Assembly (NCBI RefSeq): GCF_019222765.1
Contig: NZ_CP078145.1
Coordinates: 1,736,001 to 1,800,000 of the forward strand
DNA from: Nocardia iowensis
GTDB taxonomy: Bacteria > Actinomycetota > Actinomycetes > Mycobacteriales > Mycobacteriaceae
Direction: 5' to 3'
DNA: 64,000 nucleotides
A program made the translations under genes and the position numbers. The first letter of the stretch is position 1, and every line of letters begins with the position of its first letter. Below are positions 41,274 through 49,621 of the stretch, piece after piece. Under the pieces are notes generated by a model. The model was not told where the DNA came from, ran no database searches, and saw only the letters and a list, made by a program, of their open reading frames with translations.

Positions 41274-42245
41274 ATGATGACTACCCCGGGTCGGACGCGA
41301 ATGCGAAGCCGTCTCGCCGCGTCGGTGGTTGGTGCGATCGTGGCAGTGCTGGTCTCGCCGCCGTTGGCGACCGGGCAGACGGCACCGGAGGCTGAGCCGA
41401 AGACGACTCCGAACGCGGCGCCCGAGGCTCCGGGGGATTCGGCGCCGCCGCGCATTCGCGGCACCAACTGGGCCGGATATGTGGTCACCGGGAGCTTCAA
41501 GAGCATTTCCGCGGAATGGGTAGAGCCCGAGGTAACCTGCACCGATACCGGCGTTATTCAGCGCGTGGCGCCGTGGGTCGGCCTGAACGGAACGCTGGTG
41601 AACGGCAAGCAGGCCTTGCCGTTGATGCAGACGGGTGCCGAAGCGATCTGCGTGAGTGTGGCGGGCACGCTGGCGTCGCTGCCCGGGCTGGCCATCGTGA
41701 ACCTGGCGAGCGCCACCGTCGTCAATAATCCCGCCTGGTTCCGCAATGCGATCAGGGCCGCGCAAAGTACGAACACCTCGCTGGGCCAGGCCACGTCCGA
41801 TGTGTGCGCGGGCATCGGCAGCGCGTCCGCCCAAGGCGCCACGGTATGCACGCAAGAGATTTATCGGATGGCGTTGTGGGAGGCGTATCCGGCAAATCCG
41901 GGGATATACGAGGGCGTCACATCGGCCCCCGGTGACAAAATGCGGGCTTCGGTCAGCTTCGACGGCTCCGCCTACACCATGACGGTGGCGAATGTGACGC
42001 AGAACTGGACGCGGACCACCGTCGTGGAGTCCGACGCCCCGGCATTGACCGCGGAAATTATTGTCGAGGGCCAGCTCAACAGTGCCCTCCCATCGTTCAG
42101 TCCGATCACCTTCACCAACGTGCAGGTCGACGGAAAGCCGTTAACGGCCTTCGAGCCGGTGAGCTATTCGATCGGCGCCACCAACGGTGAACTCGGCCCC
42201 GGCCCGATCTCCAAGGACGGCAGCAGCTTCACCATTGCTAAATAG
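41274..42245 (+). CDS. secreted G1-family (eqolisin) glutamic peptidase
   Basis: A protein of about 323 residues with an N-terminal export signal (ASVVGAIVAVLVSPPLATGQ) and a Pro/Ala linker, then an eqolisin domain. Family motifs present are GTNWAGYV, SAEWVEP, APWVGLNG, LWEAYP and TAEIIVEGQL, where the last contains the catalytic-type Glu. G1 enzymes are acid proteases with a Gln/Glu dyad, first known from fungi. The start is uncertain: the tandem ATGs at 41274/41277 lack a ribosome site, and the ATG before RSRLAAS is possible. Confidence 0.78.
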   Translation: MMTTPGRTRMRSRLAASVVGAIVAVLVSPPLATGQTAPEAEPKTTPNAAPEAPGDSAPPRIRGTNWAGYVVTGSFKSISAEWVEPEVTCTDTGVIQRVAPWVGLNGTLVNGKQALPLMQTGAEAICVSVAGTLASLPGLAIVNLASATVVNNPAWFRNAIRAAQSTNTSLGQATSDVCAGIGSASAQGATVCTQEIYRMALWEAYPANPGIYEGVTSAPGDKMRASVSFDGSAYTMTVANVTQNWTRTTVVESDAPALTAEIIVEGQLNSALPSFSPITFTNVQVDGKPLTAFEPVSYSIGATNGELGPGPISKDGSSFTIAK

Positions 42246-42560
42246 TCGGGCCACATGCCCGCGGCGAGGGGCCGGTCAGGTCCCCGACGCGTAAACATGG
42301 TTGTCGAGATCGGTAGCGACCTTCGATAGCCGATGCGTGGACCGTGCCGGGCGTCGGCGGGCGATCGCAAGCGGCGCCGCAGGGCGTTGCACAGTGACCG
42401 GAACGCCGGACCCCGCGGCACGATCCGGCCCCCATCGCACCGCAATCAGCGAAACATTAAGAGTCCCGCGATATCTCGGTCAGGATATGCGCCACGCTGC
42501 TAACGTGGGCCGTCCCGGGGCCGACGGTAGACCGGCTCTGCTGACAGGTGGAGATAACGC
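42246..42560. other. intergenic gap of about 315 bp
   Basis: No gene supported. It must contain the promoter of the region-1.1-like gene. A CCACG/CGTGG pair near 42491-42506 lies 55 bp before that gene. Nothing else is recognisable. Confidence 0.3.
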
Positions 42561-42746
42561 ATGGCACAGTCCGGAATGAAGGAACTTATCACCCTCGGTC
42601 ACGAACAGAAGTACATAACGCACGCTGAGATCAACGAGTATGTTCCGGAAGCCATCGGTGATCGGGATCAGTTCGTCGGCATCATCCAGATGCTCGACGC
42701 CCGAGGTATCCCGGTGTACGAGTCGGATCCGGTCTCCGGCGAATAG
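42561..42746 (+). CDS. stand-alone sigma-70 region 1.1-like protein
   Basis: A 61-residue acidic protein that is almost entirely a sigma-70 region 1.1 domain. It reads KELITLGHEQKYITHAEINE, then PEAIGDRDQF and IIQMLDARGIPVYE. This aligns along its length with the N-terminus of primary sigma factors (KxLxxxGKEQGYLTYAEVND, IIQMINDMGIxV). There is no downstream sigma sequence; the frame ends after VSGE. A GGTGGAG site with a 7-bp gap supports the start. Region 1.1 mimics DNA in the RNA polymerase cleft, so a free domain could act as a polymerase or sigma modulator. The role is inference. Confidence 0.8.
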   Translation: MAQSGMKELITLGHEQKYITHAEINEYVPEAIGDRDQFVGIIQMLDARGIPVYESDPVSGE

Positions 42747-42753
42747 CGCTGGG

Positions 42754-43158
42754 TCAAGCGGGCAGTAACTCCGCGATCAGTTTCTCGATCCGATCGCGAA
42801 TCTCGTCGCGGATGGGCCGCACGGCATCGACGCCTTTGCCCGCGGGATCCGCGAGCACCCAATCTCGGTAACTCACCCCGGGAAAGTACGGGCAGGCGTC
42901 GCCGCAGCCCATGGTGATCACCACGTCGGAGGCTGCTACCGCGTCGGCGGTGAGGATCTTCGGCGACTGGGCGGAGATGTCGATGCCGAGTTCGGCCATG
43001 ACCGCGACCGCGGCGGGGTTGATCGAGTCGGCCGGTGCGCTGCCTGCCGAGCGGACCTCGATGACGTCTCCGGCCAGGTGGGTCAGGAATGCCGCTGCCA
43101 TCTGCGAGCGGCCCGCGTTGTGCACGCAGACGAACAGAACGCTGGGCTTGGTTGCCAT
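42754..43158 (-). CDS. arsC: arsenate reductase, low-molecular-weight phosphatase type
   Basis: A 134-residue LMW-phosphatase-fold arsenate reductase. The P-loop is CVHNAGR (Cys11 to Arg17), and the redox cysteines are Cys85 and Cys89 in TMGCGDACP. It reduces arsenate to arsenite with thioredoxin or mycothiol/mycoredoxin. It is the third gene of arsR-acr3-arsC, 62 bp after acr3. The arsenite made is exported by the Acr3 pump of the same operon. Confidence 0.92.
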   Translation of the reverse strand: MATKPSVLFVCVHNAGRSQMAAAFLTHLAGDVIEVRSAGSAPADSINPAAVAVMAELGIDISAQSPKILTADAVAASDVVITMGCGDACPYFPGVSYRDWVLADPAGKGVDAVRPIRDEIRDRIEKLIAELLPA

Positions 43159-43220
43159 GGTTGGCCTTTCGGTTTCCGGGCCGGTGCCCCGCTGGGGCGT
43201 CGGGCGGCGCTGTCGGTTCG

Positions 43221-44312
43221 CTAGACGGCGGAGCTGACTGTGGATGCGTTGTCCCTGAACCGCTTTCGCAGCGCGAGGGAGACGTAGACGAGGCCGACGA
43301 GGACGGGCACCTCGATGAGGGGTCCGACGACTCCGGCGAGCGCTTGGCCCGAGGTGGCGCCATAGGTGGCGATCGCCACGGCGATGGCGAGTTCGAAGTT
43401 GTTGCCTGCGGCGGTGAACGCCAAGGTGGTGGTGCGTGCGTAGCCGAGCCCCATGACGGCACCGAGCAGGTAACCGCCACCCCACATCATGGCGAAGTAG
43501 ATCAGCAGCGGAATGGCGATCCGCACTACGTCCAGTGGCTGCGAGGTGATCTGCTTTCCTTGTAGCGCAAAGAGAATCACGATCGTGAACAGCAATCCGT
43601 ACAGCGCCAACGGCCCGATGCGCGGCAGCAGCGTCGCCTCGTACCAGTCACGGCCCTTGGCGCGTTCGCCCAAACGGCGGGTCAGATATCCGGCCAGCAG
43701 CGGGATCCCGAGGAAGATCAGCACCGACTTCGCGATCTGCCACGGCGAGGTGTCGATGGTGGCCTGTTCCAGACCGAGCCACCCGGGCAGCACCGACAGA
43801 TAGAACCAGCCGAGCACGGCGAACATGATCACCTGGAACACCGAGTTGAGCGCGACGAGGACCGCGGCGGCTTCCCGGTCACCGCACGCCAGGTCGTTCC
43901 AGATGATCACCATCGCGATGCAGCGGGCCAGGCCGACGATGATCAAGCCGGTCCGGTATTCGGGCAGATCCGGCAGCAACAGCCAGGCGAGCGCGAACAT
44001 GAGTGCGGGACCGAGCACCCAGTTCAACATCAGCGAACCGACGAGCAGACCGCGATCACCGGTGACGGTGTCGAGGCGGTCGTAGCGAACCTTGGCCAGC
44101 ACCGGATACATCATGATCAGCAGCCCGATCGCGATCGGCAGCGAGATGCCGTCGATCTCGACCGCGCTCAAGGCGTCACCGAGGCCGGGGATCAGCCGTC
44201 CGAGCCCGAGTCCGGCGACCATCGCGACACCGATCCACACCGGTAGGAACCGGTCGAGCGTGGAGAGTTTCGCAACGACACCCTGCTCGTTGGCCATAGT
44301 GTCCACGCTCAT
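43221..44312 (-). CDS. acr3: ACR3 arsenite efflux permease
   Basis: A 363-residue Acr3 (BART superfamily) membrane protein with ten predicted helices. LNWVLGPALMFALAWLLL, the conserved thiolate in GLARCIAMVIIWNDLACGD and TLAFTAAGNNFELAIAVAI match the family. It exports arsenite using the proton gradient. ATG 44312 overlaps the arsR stop as ATGA. The frame is open further upstream, but the overlap sets the start. Confidence 0.93.
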   Translation of the reverse strand: MSVDTMANEQGVVAKLSTLDRFLPVWIGVAMVAGLGLGRLIPGLGDALSAVEIDGISLPIAIGLLIMMYPVLAKVRYDRLDTVTGDRGLLVGSLMLNWVLGPALMFALAWLLLPDLPEYRTGLIIVGLARCIAMVIIWNDLACGDREAAAVLVALNSVFQVIMFAVLGWFYLSVLPGWLGLEQATIDTSPWQIAKSVLIFLGIPLLAGYLTRRLGERAKGRDWYEATLLPRIGPLALYGLLFTIVILFALQGKQITSQPLDVVRIAIPLLIYFAMMWGGGYLLGAVMGLGYARTTTLAFTAAGNNFELAIAVAIATYGATSGQALAGVVGPLIEVPVLVGLVYVSLALRKRFRDNASTVSSAV

Positions 44313-44686
44313 GCGGTCACTCCGGCCGCAGTGCCGCTCTCGGTCAGCAGCACCTGCGAGAGTCGTTGCAGCGCATCGGGAATCACCCGGTAATACACCC
44401 ATGACGCACGGCGCTCGCTGTCGAGCAGTCCGGCCTCGCGCAGCACCTTCAGGTGATGGGAGATCGTCGGTTGGGACAGCTGGATACCTTCCGACAGATC
44501 ACACACGCACGCCTCCTGTCCTTCGCGGCTGGCGATCGCGCTCAGCAGGCGCAGCCGAATCGGATCCGACAGCGCCTTGAACACTCCGGCCAACTCGCCC
44601 GCGGCCTCGGCGGTCAGGGGTTCGCGCACGATCGGCGCGGCGGTACACGACTGCACCGGCGTCACCACCAGCTTTGACTTCGACAT
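44309..44686 (-). CDS. arsR: ArsR-family arsenite-responsive repressor
   Basis: A 125-residue winged-helix repressor. The DNA-binding helix is LSQPTISHHLKVLREAGLL. The arsenite-binding pair is Cys60 and Cys62 in ACVCDL, and Cys14 in VQSCTAAP may be the third ligand. It heads the acr3-arsC operon. The inverted repeat ATTGAT-N9-ATCAAT lies 9 bp upstream and is its probable operator. Confidence 0.92.
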   Translation of the reverse strand: MSKSKLVVTPVQSCTAAPIVREPLTAEAAGELAGVFKALSDPIRLRLLSAIASREGQEACVCDLSEGIQLSQPTISHHLKVLREAGLLDSERRASWVYYRVIPDALQRLSQVLLTESGTAAGVTA

Positions 44687-44694
44687 GCGCCTAT

Positions 44695-44715
44695 ATTGAT
44701 CGATATCTAATCAAT
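44695..44715. promoter_or_regulatory. ArsR operator, ATTGAT-N9-ATCAAT
   Basis: Perfect 6-bp arms (44695-44700 and 44710-44715) surround CGATATCTA. It lies directly before the arsR start and is AT-rich against a GC-rich background. Confidence 0.75.
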
Positions 44716-44775
44716 GAGCAAGCAAACAGCCGGTGAACCCCGCGCGGCCGCCGAATGCAACGGCACTCAGCGGCC

Positions 44776-45615
44776 TCAGTTGATCGGCGATCGCCGCTCG
44801 ATCAAGACCGTGTCGTGCCACACGCCGTCCAACTTGGCGATGCGTTCGCGGATGCCGACGGTGCGATACCCGGCGGCGTGGTGCAGCGCGATGCTGGCCC
44901 GGTTCTCGGTGAAGATCGCCGCTTGCAGGGTCCACAATCCGGCGGCGTCGGCCTCGGTGACCTGCTTGTGTAGCAACGCTTTTCCGACCCCGCGGCCGCG
45001 GTAGCCGCCCGCCACGTAGACCGTGGTTTCGGCGACGCCCGCGTAGCACTCGCGGGTGGACACCGGGCTCGCGGCGGTCCAGCCGACGACTTCGCCGTCG
45101 ATCTCGGCGACCCAGCGGTGCTCGGGCAGCCAGTGTGCGTCGAGGCTGGCGCGACTCGGCACGGTGGTTTCGAAGGTGGCCAGGCCGGTGCTGATGCCCT
45201 CGGCGTAGATGCGGCGCACGGCCGTCCAGTCGGCGGGTCGCAGGGCCCGGACGGTGACGTCGGCGGGTACCTCGTCGGGGCAGCACGGGCGTGGGGCGAG
45301 CAGGCCCATGACCGCGTCGGCGGCGTGCGGCAATCCGGCGCAGCAGGCCTCGTTGACGGTGACGATCGTGGCCGTGCCCTCTTTGTGCAGGCGGACGAAT
45401 CCGACGTCGGCGAGTTTGCGCACGTGATGCGAGGTCGTGGACTGGCTGGTGCCGAGGATTTCGGTCAGCGCGCCGATGGTGATGCCCTTCGGGGTGGTGG
45501 CGACCGCGTGTAGCAGGCGCACCCGGACCGGCTCGGCCAAGCAGGCGAACCACTCGGCATAGGTGGTCGCCTCGCCGGTGGGCAGGACCTGGGCTCGGGG
45601 TAACGCGATGGCCAT
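44776..45615 (-). CDS. ArsR-GNAT fusion: metalloid-type regulator joined to an ArsN-like acetyltransferase
   Basis: A 279-residue two-domain protein. Residues 15-100 are an ArsR-type winged helix (EWFACLAEPVRVRLLHAV, LGTSQSTTSHHVRKLADVGF). Cysteines at 25, 91-92 (NEACCAG) and 111-112 (PRPCCPDE) could bind arsenical. Residues 120-279 are a GNAT domain (VRALRPADWTAVRRIY, then TTVYVAGGYRGRGVGKALL) of the phosphinothricin/ArsN type, which acetylates phosphinothricin or arsinothricin. ATG 45615 is preferred over 45651 so that the operator stays outside the gene. The fusion predicts a self-regulated resistance enzyme. Confidence 0.87.
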   Translation of the reverse strand: MAIALPRAQVLPTGEATTYAEWFACLAEPVRVRLLHAVATTPKGITIGALTEILGTSQSTTSHHVRKLADVGFVRLHKEGTATIVTVNEACCAGLPHAADAVMGLLAPRPCCPDEVPADVTVRALRPADWTAVRRIYAEGISTGLATFETTVPSRASLDAHWLPEHRWVAEIDGEVVGWTAASPVSTRECYAGVAETTVYVAGGYRGRGVGKALLHKQVTEADAAGLWTLQAAIFTENRASIALHHAAGYRTVGIRERIAKLDGVWHDTVLIERRSPIN

Positions 45616-45627
45616 GGCCGCCAGTAT

Positions 45628-45702
45628 ATCGATCTGGATCGATGGTTGCATCTATCGACCGCGGTCGATACTCTCTCGATTGGTTAATCGATACGGATCG
45701 AT
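45628..45702. promoter_or_regulatory. triple operator region between the divergent arsenic operons
   Basis: Two identical-architecture sites, ATCGAT-CTGG-ATCGAT (45628-45643) and ATCGAT-ACGG-ATCGAT (45687-45702), flank a perfect 18-bp palindrome TATCGACCGCGGTCGATA (45653-45670). Spacing is nearly symmetric. The outer sites lie just before the ArsR-GNAT gene and the flavoprotein gene. The fusion protein is the likely ligand. Confidence 0.72.
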
Positions 45703-45717
45703 GAAAGATGGTGTGCG

Positions 45718-47085
45718 ATGAATGCCCTTCCTGTCGTTGTCGTTGGCGCGGGCCCGGTCGGGCTGGCTGCTGCCGCCGAACTCACCGCCCGCGGACTTCC
45801 GGTGCTCGTCCTGGAACGAGGGGACCGGGCGGGGGCCGCGGTGGCGCAGTGGCGGCACGTTCGACTGTTCTCCCGGTGGGCCGAGCTGATCGCGCCCGCC
45901 GCCAGGCCGCTGCTCGAATCGCGGGATTGGCAGCAACCCGACGTCAACGGTTACCCCACCGGTTCGGAATGGGCAGCGCGGTACTTGGGCCCTTTGGCCG
46001 AGGCGCTGGGGGACCGTGTCCGGTTCGGTACGGAGGTGATCGGCGTGGCCCGGCGGGGACGTGATCGGGTGGTCGATGCCGGTCGCGACACCGAACCGCT
46101 GACCGTGCACGTTCGTACCGGCAACGGGGAGGAACGGATCGCGGCCCGCGCGGTGATCGACGCGTCGGGAACCTGGACGACGCCGAGCCCGCTCGGCGGT
46201 GACGGTCTGCCCGCGATCGGGGAAACCGCCGCGGCGGACCGAATTTCCTACCGCGTCCCGGATCTCGCCGCACCGGACACCGCCGCCCGGTACGCGAACA
46301 AACACGTCGTGGTCGCCGGAAGCGGGCACTCCGCGCTCACCGCGTTGGTCGCCTTCGCCGCGCTGGCGGACGATCATCCCGCGACCCGCATCACCTGGCT
46401 GCTACGTCGCGGCGACATCGGCGCGACGTTCGGTGGCGGACAAGCCGATCAACTCCCCGCCCGCGGCGCGCTGGGTCTACGGGCGCAGTCCGCGGTCGAG
46501 GCAGGACGCATCAGCGTGGTGACGGGTTTCCGCACCGAGACCGTCGAACGCGACGACTCGGGTCGGCTGATACTCGTTCCCGCCGAAGGAGATCCGGTAA
46601 CCGCGGTCGACGAGGTCGTGGTGCTGACCGGTTTCCGCCCTGATCTGTCGTGGCTCGCGGAAATCCGACTCGGCTTGGACGCCACCCTGCAGGCCCCGAC
46701 AGCGCTCGCACCGCTGATCGATCCGAACGTCCACTCGTGCGGCAGCGTATATCCGCATGGGGTGAAGGAACTCTCGCATCCGGACCCGGACGTTTTTCTG
46801 GTCGGAATGAAGAGCTACGGCCGCGCGCCGACGTTCCTGGCGATGACCGGCTACGAGCAGGTCCGCTCTATCGCCGCCGCGCTCGCCGGAGATCGGGAAG
46901 CAGCCGAACGGGTGGAACTGGTGCTGCCCGAAACGGGCGTCTGCGGCGGGTCCGGGCTGTTCGACGCGCCCACCGAGGAGTCGAGCGGCGGCTGCTGCGC
47001 CGCTCCGACGGAGGTGCACGAGTTGTCGTTGCCCGCGCCGGTCGCGATCCAGGATCTGACCCTCACCGCAACTACTTCCCGCTGA
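45718..47085 (+). CDS. flavin-dependent monooxygenase of the arsenic island
   Basis: A 455-residue FAD/NAD(P)H flavoprotein. The FAD site is VVVVGAGPVGLAAAAEL, and the NADPH site is HVVVAGSGHSALTALVAF. The C-terminus carries ETGVCGGSGLFDAPTEESSG then GCCAAP, a cysteine-rich tail that could bind arsenic. Similar proteins occur in actinobacterial ars clusters and are annotated ArsO-like, although the reaction is not established. It begins the divergent operon and is followed 6 bp later by the MFS gene. Confidence 0.82.
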   Translation: MNALPVVVVGAGPVGLAAAAELTARGLPVLVLERGDRAGAAVAQWRHVRLFSRWAELIAPAARPLLESRDWQQPDVNGYPTGSEWAARYLGPLAEALGDRVRFGTEVIGVARRGRDRVVDAGRDTEPLTVHVRTGNGEERIAARAVIDASGTWTTPSPLGGDGLPAIGETAAADRISYRVPDLAAPDTAARYANKHVVVAGSGHSALTALVAFAALADDHPATRITWLLRRGDIGATFGGGQADQLPARGALGLRAQSAVEAGRISVVTGFRTETVERDDSGRLILVPAEGDPVTAVDEVVVLTGFRPDLSWLAEIRLGLDATLQAPTALAPLIDPNVHSCGSVYPHGVKELSHPDPDVFLVGMKSYGRAPTFLAMTGYEQVRSIAAALAGDREAAERVELVLPETGVCGGSGLFDAPTEESSGGCCAAPTEVHELSLPAPVAIQDLTLTATTSR

Positions 47086-47091
47086 ACCCCT

Positions 47092-48324
47092 GTGCTGGAA
47101 GCTGTTTCGGCGCCACAGGCGCCCGCCGCAACCGATACCGGGTTGCGGCGGGTGCTGCTGGTGCTGTGCGTCACCGAGGTCACCAGCTGGGGCGTACTGT
47201 TCTATGCCTTCCCGGTACTGCTCGGCAAAATAACTATCGCCACCGGCTGGTCGGCGACCGCATTGACCGCCGCGTTCTCGGCGGGGCAGCTCCTCACGGC
47301 GCTCGTCGGGATTCTGGTCGGGCGGTGGCTCGACCGTCGTGGTCCGCGCGGGGTGATGACCGCGGGTTCGCTGCTGGCTGTCGCGGCGCTGGTCCTGGTG
47401 GCGACAGCATCGAGCCTGCGGTGGTTCTTCGCCGGTTGGCTGCTGGTCGGCGTGGCGATGGGGGCGGTGCTGTACCCGCCCGCCTTCGCGGCACTGACCC
47501 GCTGGCACGGCCCGGACCGGGTCAAGGCGTTGACCGTGCTGACGTTGGCCGGGGGACTGGCCAGCACGGTGTTCGCTCCGGTCACCGCCGCATTGTCGGC
47601 GCACTTCGACTGGCGGGCAACCTATCTCGTGTTGGCGGCGATTCTCGCAGTGGTCACCGTGCCGGGCCACTGGCTCGGGCTACGGCTGCCGTGGCCGCCA
47701 CGCGCGGTCGCGGAACCCGGGCACGCGCACCTCGCCGACCCGGGCCGGATCGGCCGTAGCCCCGTATTCCTCACGCTGGCAATCGCATTGAGTATTACCG
47801 CGTTTGCCTCCTTCGCCGTGGTCGTGACCCTGGTGCCGCTACTGACCGAACGCGGCATCGATAGCGGCACCGCTGCGGTGGCGCTCGGCCTCGGCGGCGT
47901 CGGACAGGTCGCCAGTCGCCTCGGTTATGGGGCACTGGCAAGTTGCACCAGTGTCCGCACCCGAACGCTGCTGATCCTGCTCGCCATCGCGGCCACCACC
48001 ACGCTCCTCGGCGTTCTCACCACGGCGGCGGCGTTGATCGCCGCGGCGGTCCTGGGCGGCATGGCCCGCGGCGTGTTCACGCTGTTACATGCCACCGCCA
48101 TCACCGATCGCTGGGGCACCGCTCATTACGGCCAACTCACCGGGCTGCTCTCCGCGCCGCTCACGATCACCATGGCGCTGGCGCCGTTCGCCACCACCGC
48201 ACTGGCGGCCGCGGTCGGCGGATACGCCGCTGTTTACCTGCTGCTGGGCGGACTGGTCGCCGCCGCCGCAGTCCTCTCGCTGGTAGCTATCCCGAAACAC
48301 GCACGGAAAGAACCACTTTCATGA
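47092..48324 (+). CDS. MFS transporter of the arsenic island
   Basis: A 410-residue major facilitator with about twelve helices. It opens LLVLCVTEVTSWGVLFYAFPVLLGKI and contains GRWLDRRGPRGVMTAGSLLA, the loop between helices 2 and 3 of the family. It probably exports an arsenical or an acetylated or oxidised product made by its neighbours. The GTG start lies 6 bp after the first flavoprotein, and its stop overlaps the second flavoprotein's ATG as ATGA. Confidence 0.85.
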   Translation: MLEAVSAPQAPAATDTGLRRVLLVLCVTEVTSWGVLFYAFPVLLGKITIATGWSATALTAAFSAGQLLTALVGILVGRWLDRRGPRGVMTAGSLLAVAALVLVATASSLRWFFAGWLLVGVAMGAVLYPPAFAALTRWHGPDRVKALTVLTLAGGLASTVFAPVTAALSAHFDWRATYLVLAAILAVVTVPGHWLGLRLPWPPRAVAEPGHAHLADPGRIGRSPVFLTLAIALSITAFASFAVVVTLVPLLTERGIDSGTAAVALGLGGVGQVASRLGYGALASCTSVRTRTLLILLAIAATTTLLGVLTTAAALIAAAVLGGMARGVFTLLHATAITDRWGTAHYGQLTGLLSAPLTITMALAPFATTALAAAVGGYAAVYLLLGGLVAAAAVLSLVAIPKHARKEPLS

Positions 48325-49388
48325 TCGATGTCCTCGTGATCGGTGCCGGGCAATCCGGCCTCACCGCCGCCCGCACAGTGCAGAAGCACGGCCTCGCGCC
48401 GGTGATTGTCGAAGCCGGACCCGAGCCGACAGGGTCGTGGTCGCACTACTACGACAGCCTGACGTTGTTCTCTCCGGCGGAACACAGTGGCATGGCGGGC
48501 TTCGCCTTCCCCGGCAGTCCCGACCACTACCCGCACCGCGACGAAGTCGTCGACTACCTACGCCGCTATGCCGCCACCCTTGATGCCGACATCCGCACCG
48601 GCACACCCGTTACCGCGGTCGAACCTCATCCGGATACCGGATTCGTCGTCCACACGGCCACCGGAGAGGCCCTGCATACAGCCGGAATCGTGGCCGCCAC
48701 CGGGTCATTCACCAACCCGCATATCCCCGACCTGCCCGGCCGAGACGAGTTCAGCGGTGCTCTGCTGCATGTCACCGACTATCGCAATCCCAAACCTTAT
48801 GTGGGGCAACGCATTATCGTCGTCGGGGCAGGCAACTCCGCCATTCAGGTCGCCTACGAACTCGCCGAAAGCGCCATCGTCACGCTCGCCACCCACCATC
48901 CCGTCAACTTCCTTCCGCAGCGCCGCAACGGTCACGACCTGCACCACTGGCTCGTCCATACCGGCTTCGATCGGCTCCCACCGGAGTGGCTCATCCGCTA
49001 CGTCGGCGGCACCCTGGTCATGGACACCGGCGACTACCGGCACGCCCTCGAATCCGGCCGGATGGACCGCCGCCCGATGTTCACCCGCTTCGACACCGAG
49101 GCCATCGTCTGGGCCGACGGCACCAGAGAACGAGTCGACACCGTCCTGTTCGCCACCGGTTACCGCCCCGCCCTCGATTACCTCACCCCACTCGGCACTC
49201 TGGACAACGGTTTCCCGCTGCACACCGGTGGAATCTCGGTCACCCATCCCGGCCTCGTCTATCTAGGACTGGAGTTCCAACGCTCCTTCTCCTCCAACAC
49301 GCTCCGCGGCGTCCACCGCGACGCCGACCATGTCATCGGCGCGCTGGCCGCGCATATCCAGAAGGCACCGGCAATGGTCGGGTTGTAG
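48321..49388 (+). CDS. arsO: ArsO-like flavin-binding monooxygenase
   Basis: A 355-residue flavoprotein of the ArsO/FMO-like group. FAD site VLVIGAGQSGLTAART; the YYDSLTLFSPAEHSGMAGF block and HYPHRDEVVDYLRRYA are typical of ArsO-like proteins; the NADPH site is RIIVVGAGNSAIQVAYEL; FATGYRPALDYL ends the core. ArsO genes accompany arsenic resistance genes but their chemistry is unsettled. The ATG overlaps the MFS stop, so all three genes of this operon are coupled or nearly so. Confidence 0.83.
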   Translation: MIDVLVIGAGQSGLTAARTVQKHGLAPVIVEAGPEPTGSWSHYYDSLTLFSPAEHSGMAGFAFPGSPDHYPHRDEVVDYLRRYAATLDADIRTGTPVTAVEPHPDTGFVVHTATGEALHTAGIVAATGSFTNPHIPDLPGRDEFSGALLHVTDYRNPKPYVGQRIIVVGAGNSAIQVAYELAESAIVTLATHHPVNFLPQRRNGHDLHHWLVHTGFDRLPPEWLIRYVGGTLVMDTGDYRHALESGRMDRRPMFTRFDTEAIVWADGTRERVDTVLFATGYRPALDYLTPLGTLDNGFPLHTGGISVTHPGLVYLGLEFQRSFSSNTLRGVHRDADHVIGALAAHIQKAPAMVGL

Positions 49389-49621
49389 TGCCAACGATTG
49401 AACTCGCGGAACGCGGGGTATGCGGCGAGTAACAGGCTGGTTCGGGCTCGGTTCGCGGGTAGGCGGGCCGAGTCCGAAGCGGTCGGGAGGTCGCACCCGG
49501 CATCGTCAATGGCGACGAGCTACTCAATGACGAGCAGGCACGGCGGGAGCGGCTATACAGTTGGATCTTTCGGCGTTGCGGTAGTTGGATACCGTGCTCG
49601 CCCCTGAGAAAGGGGACACGG

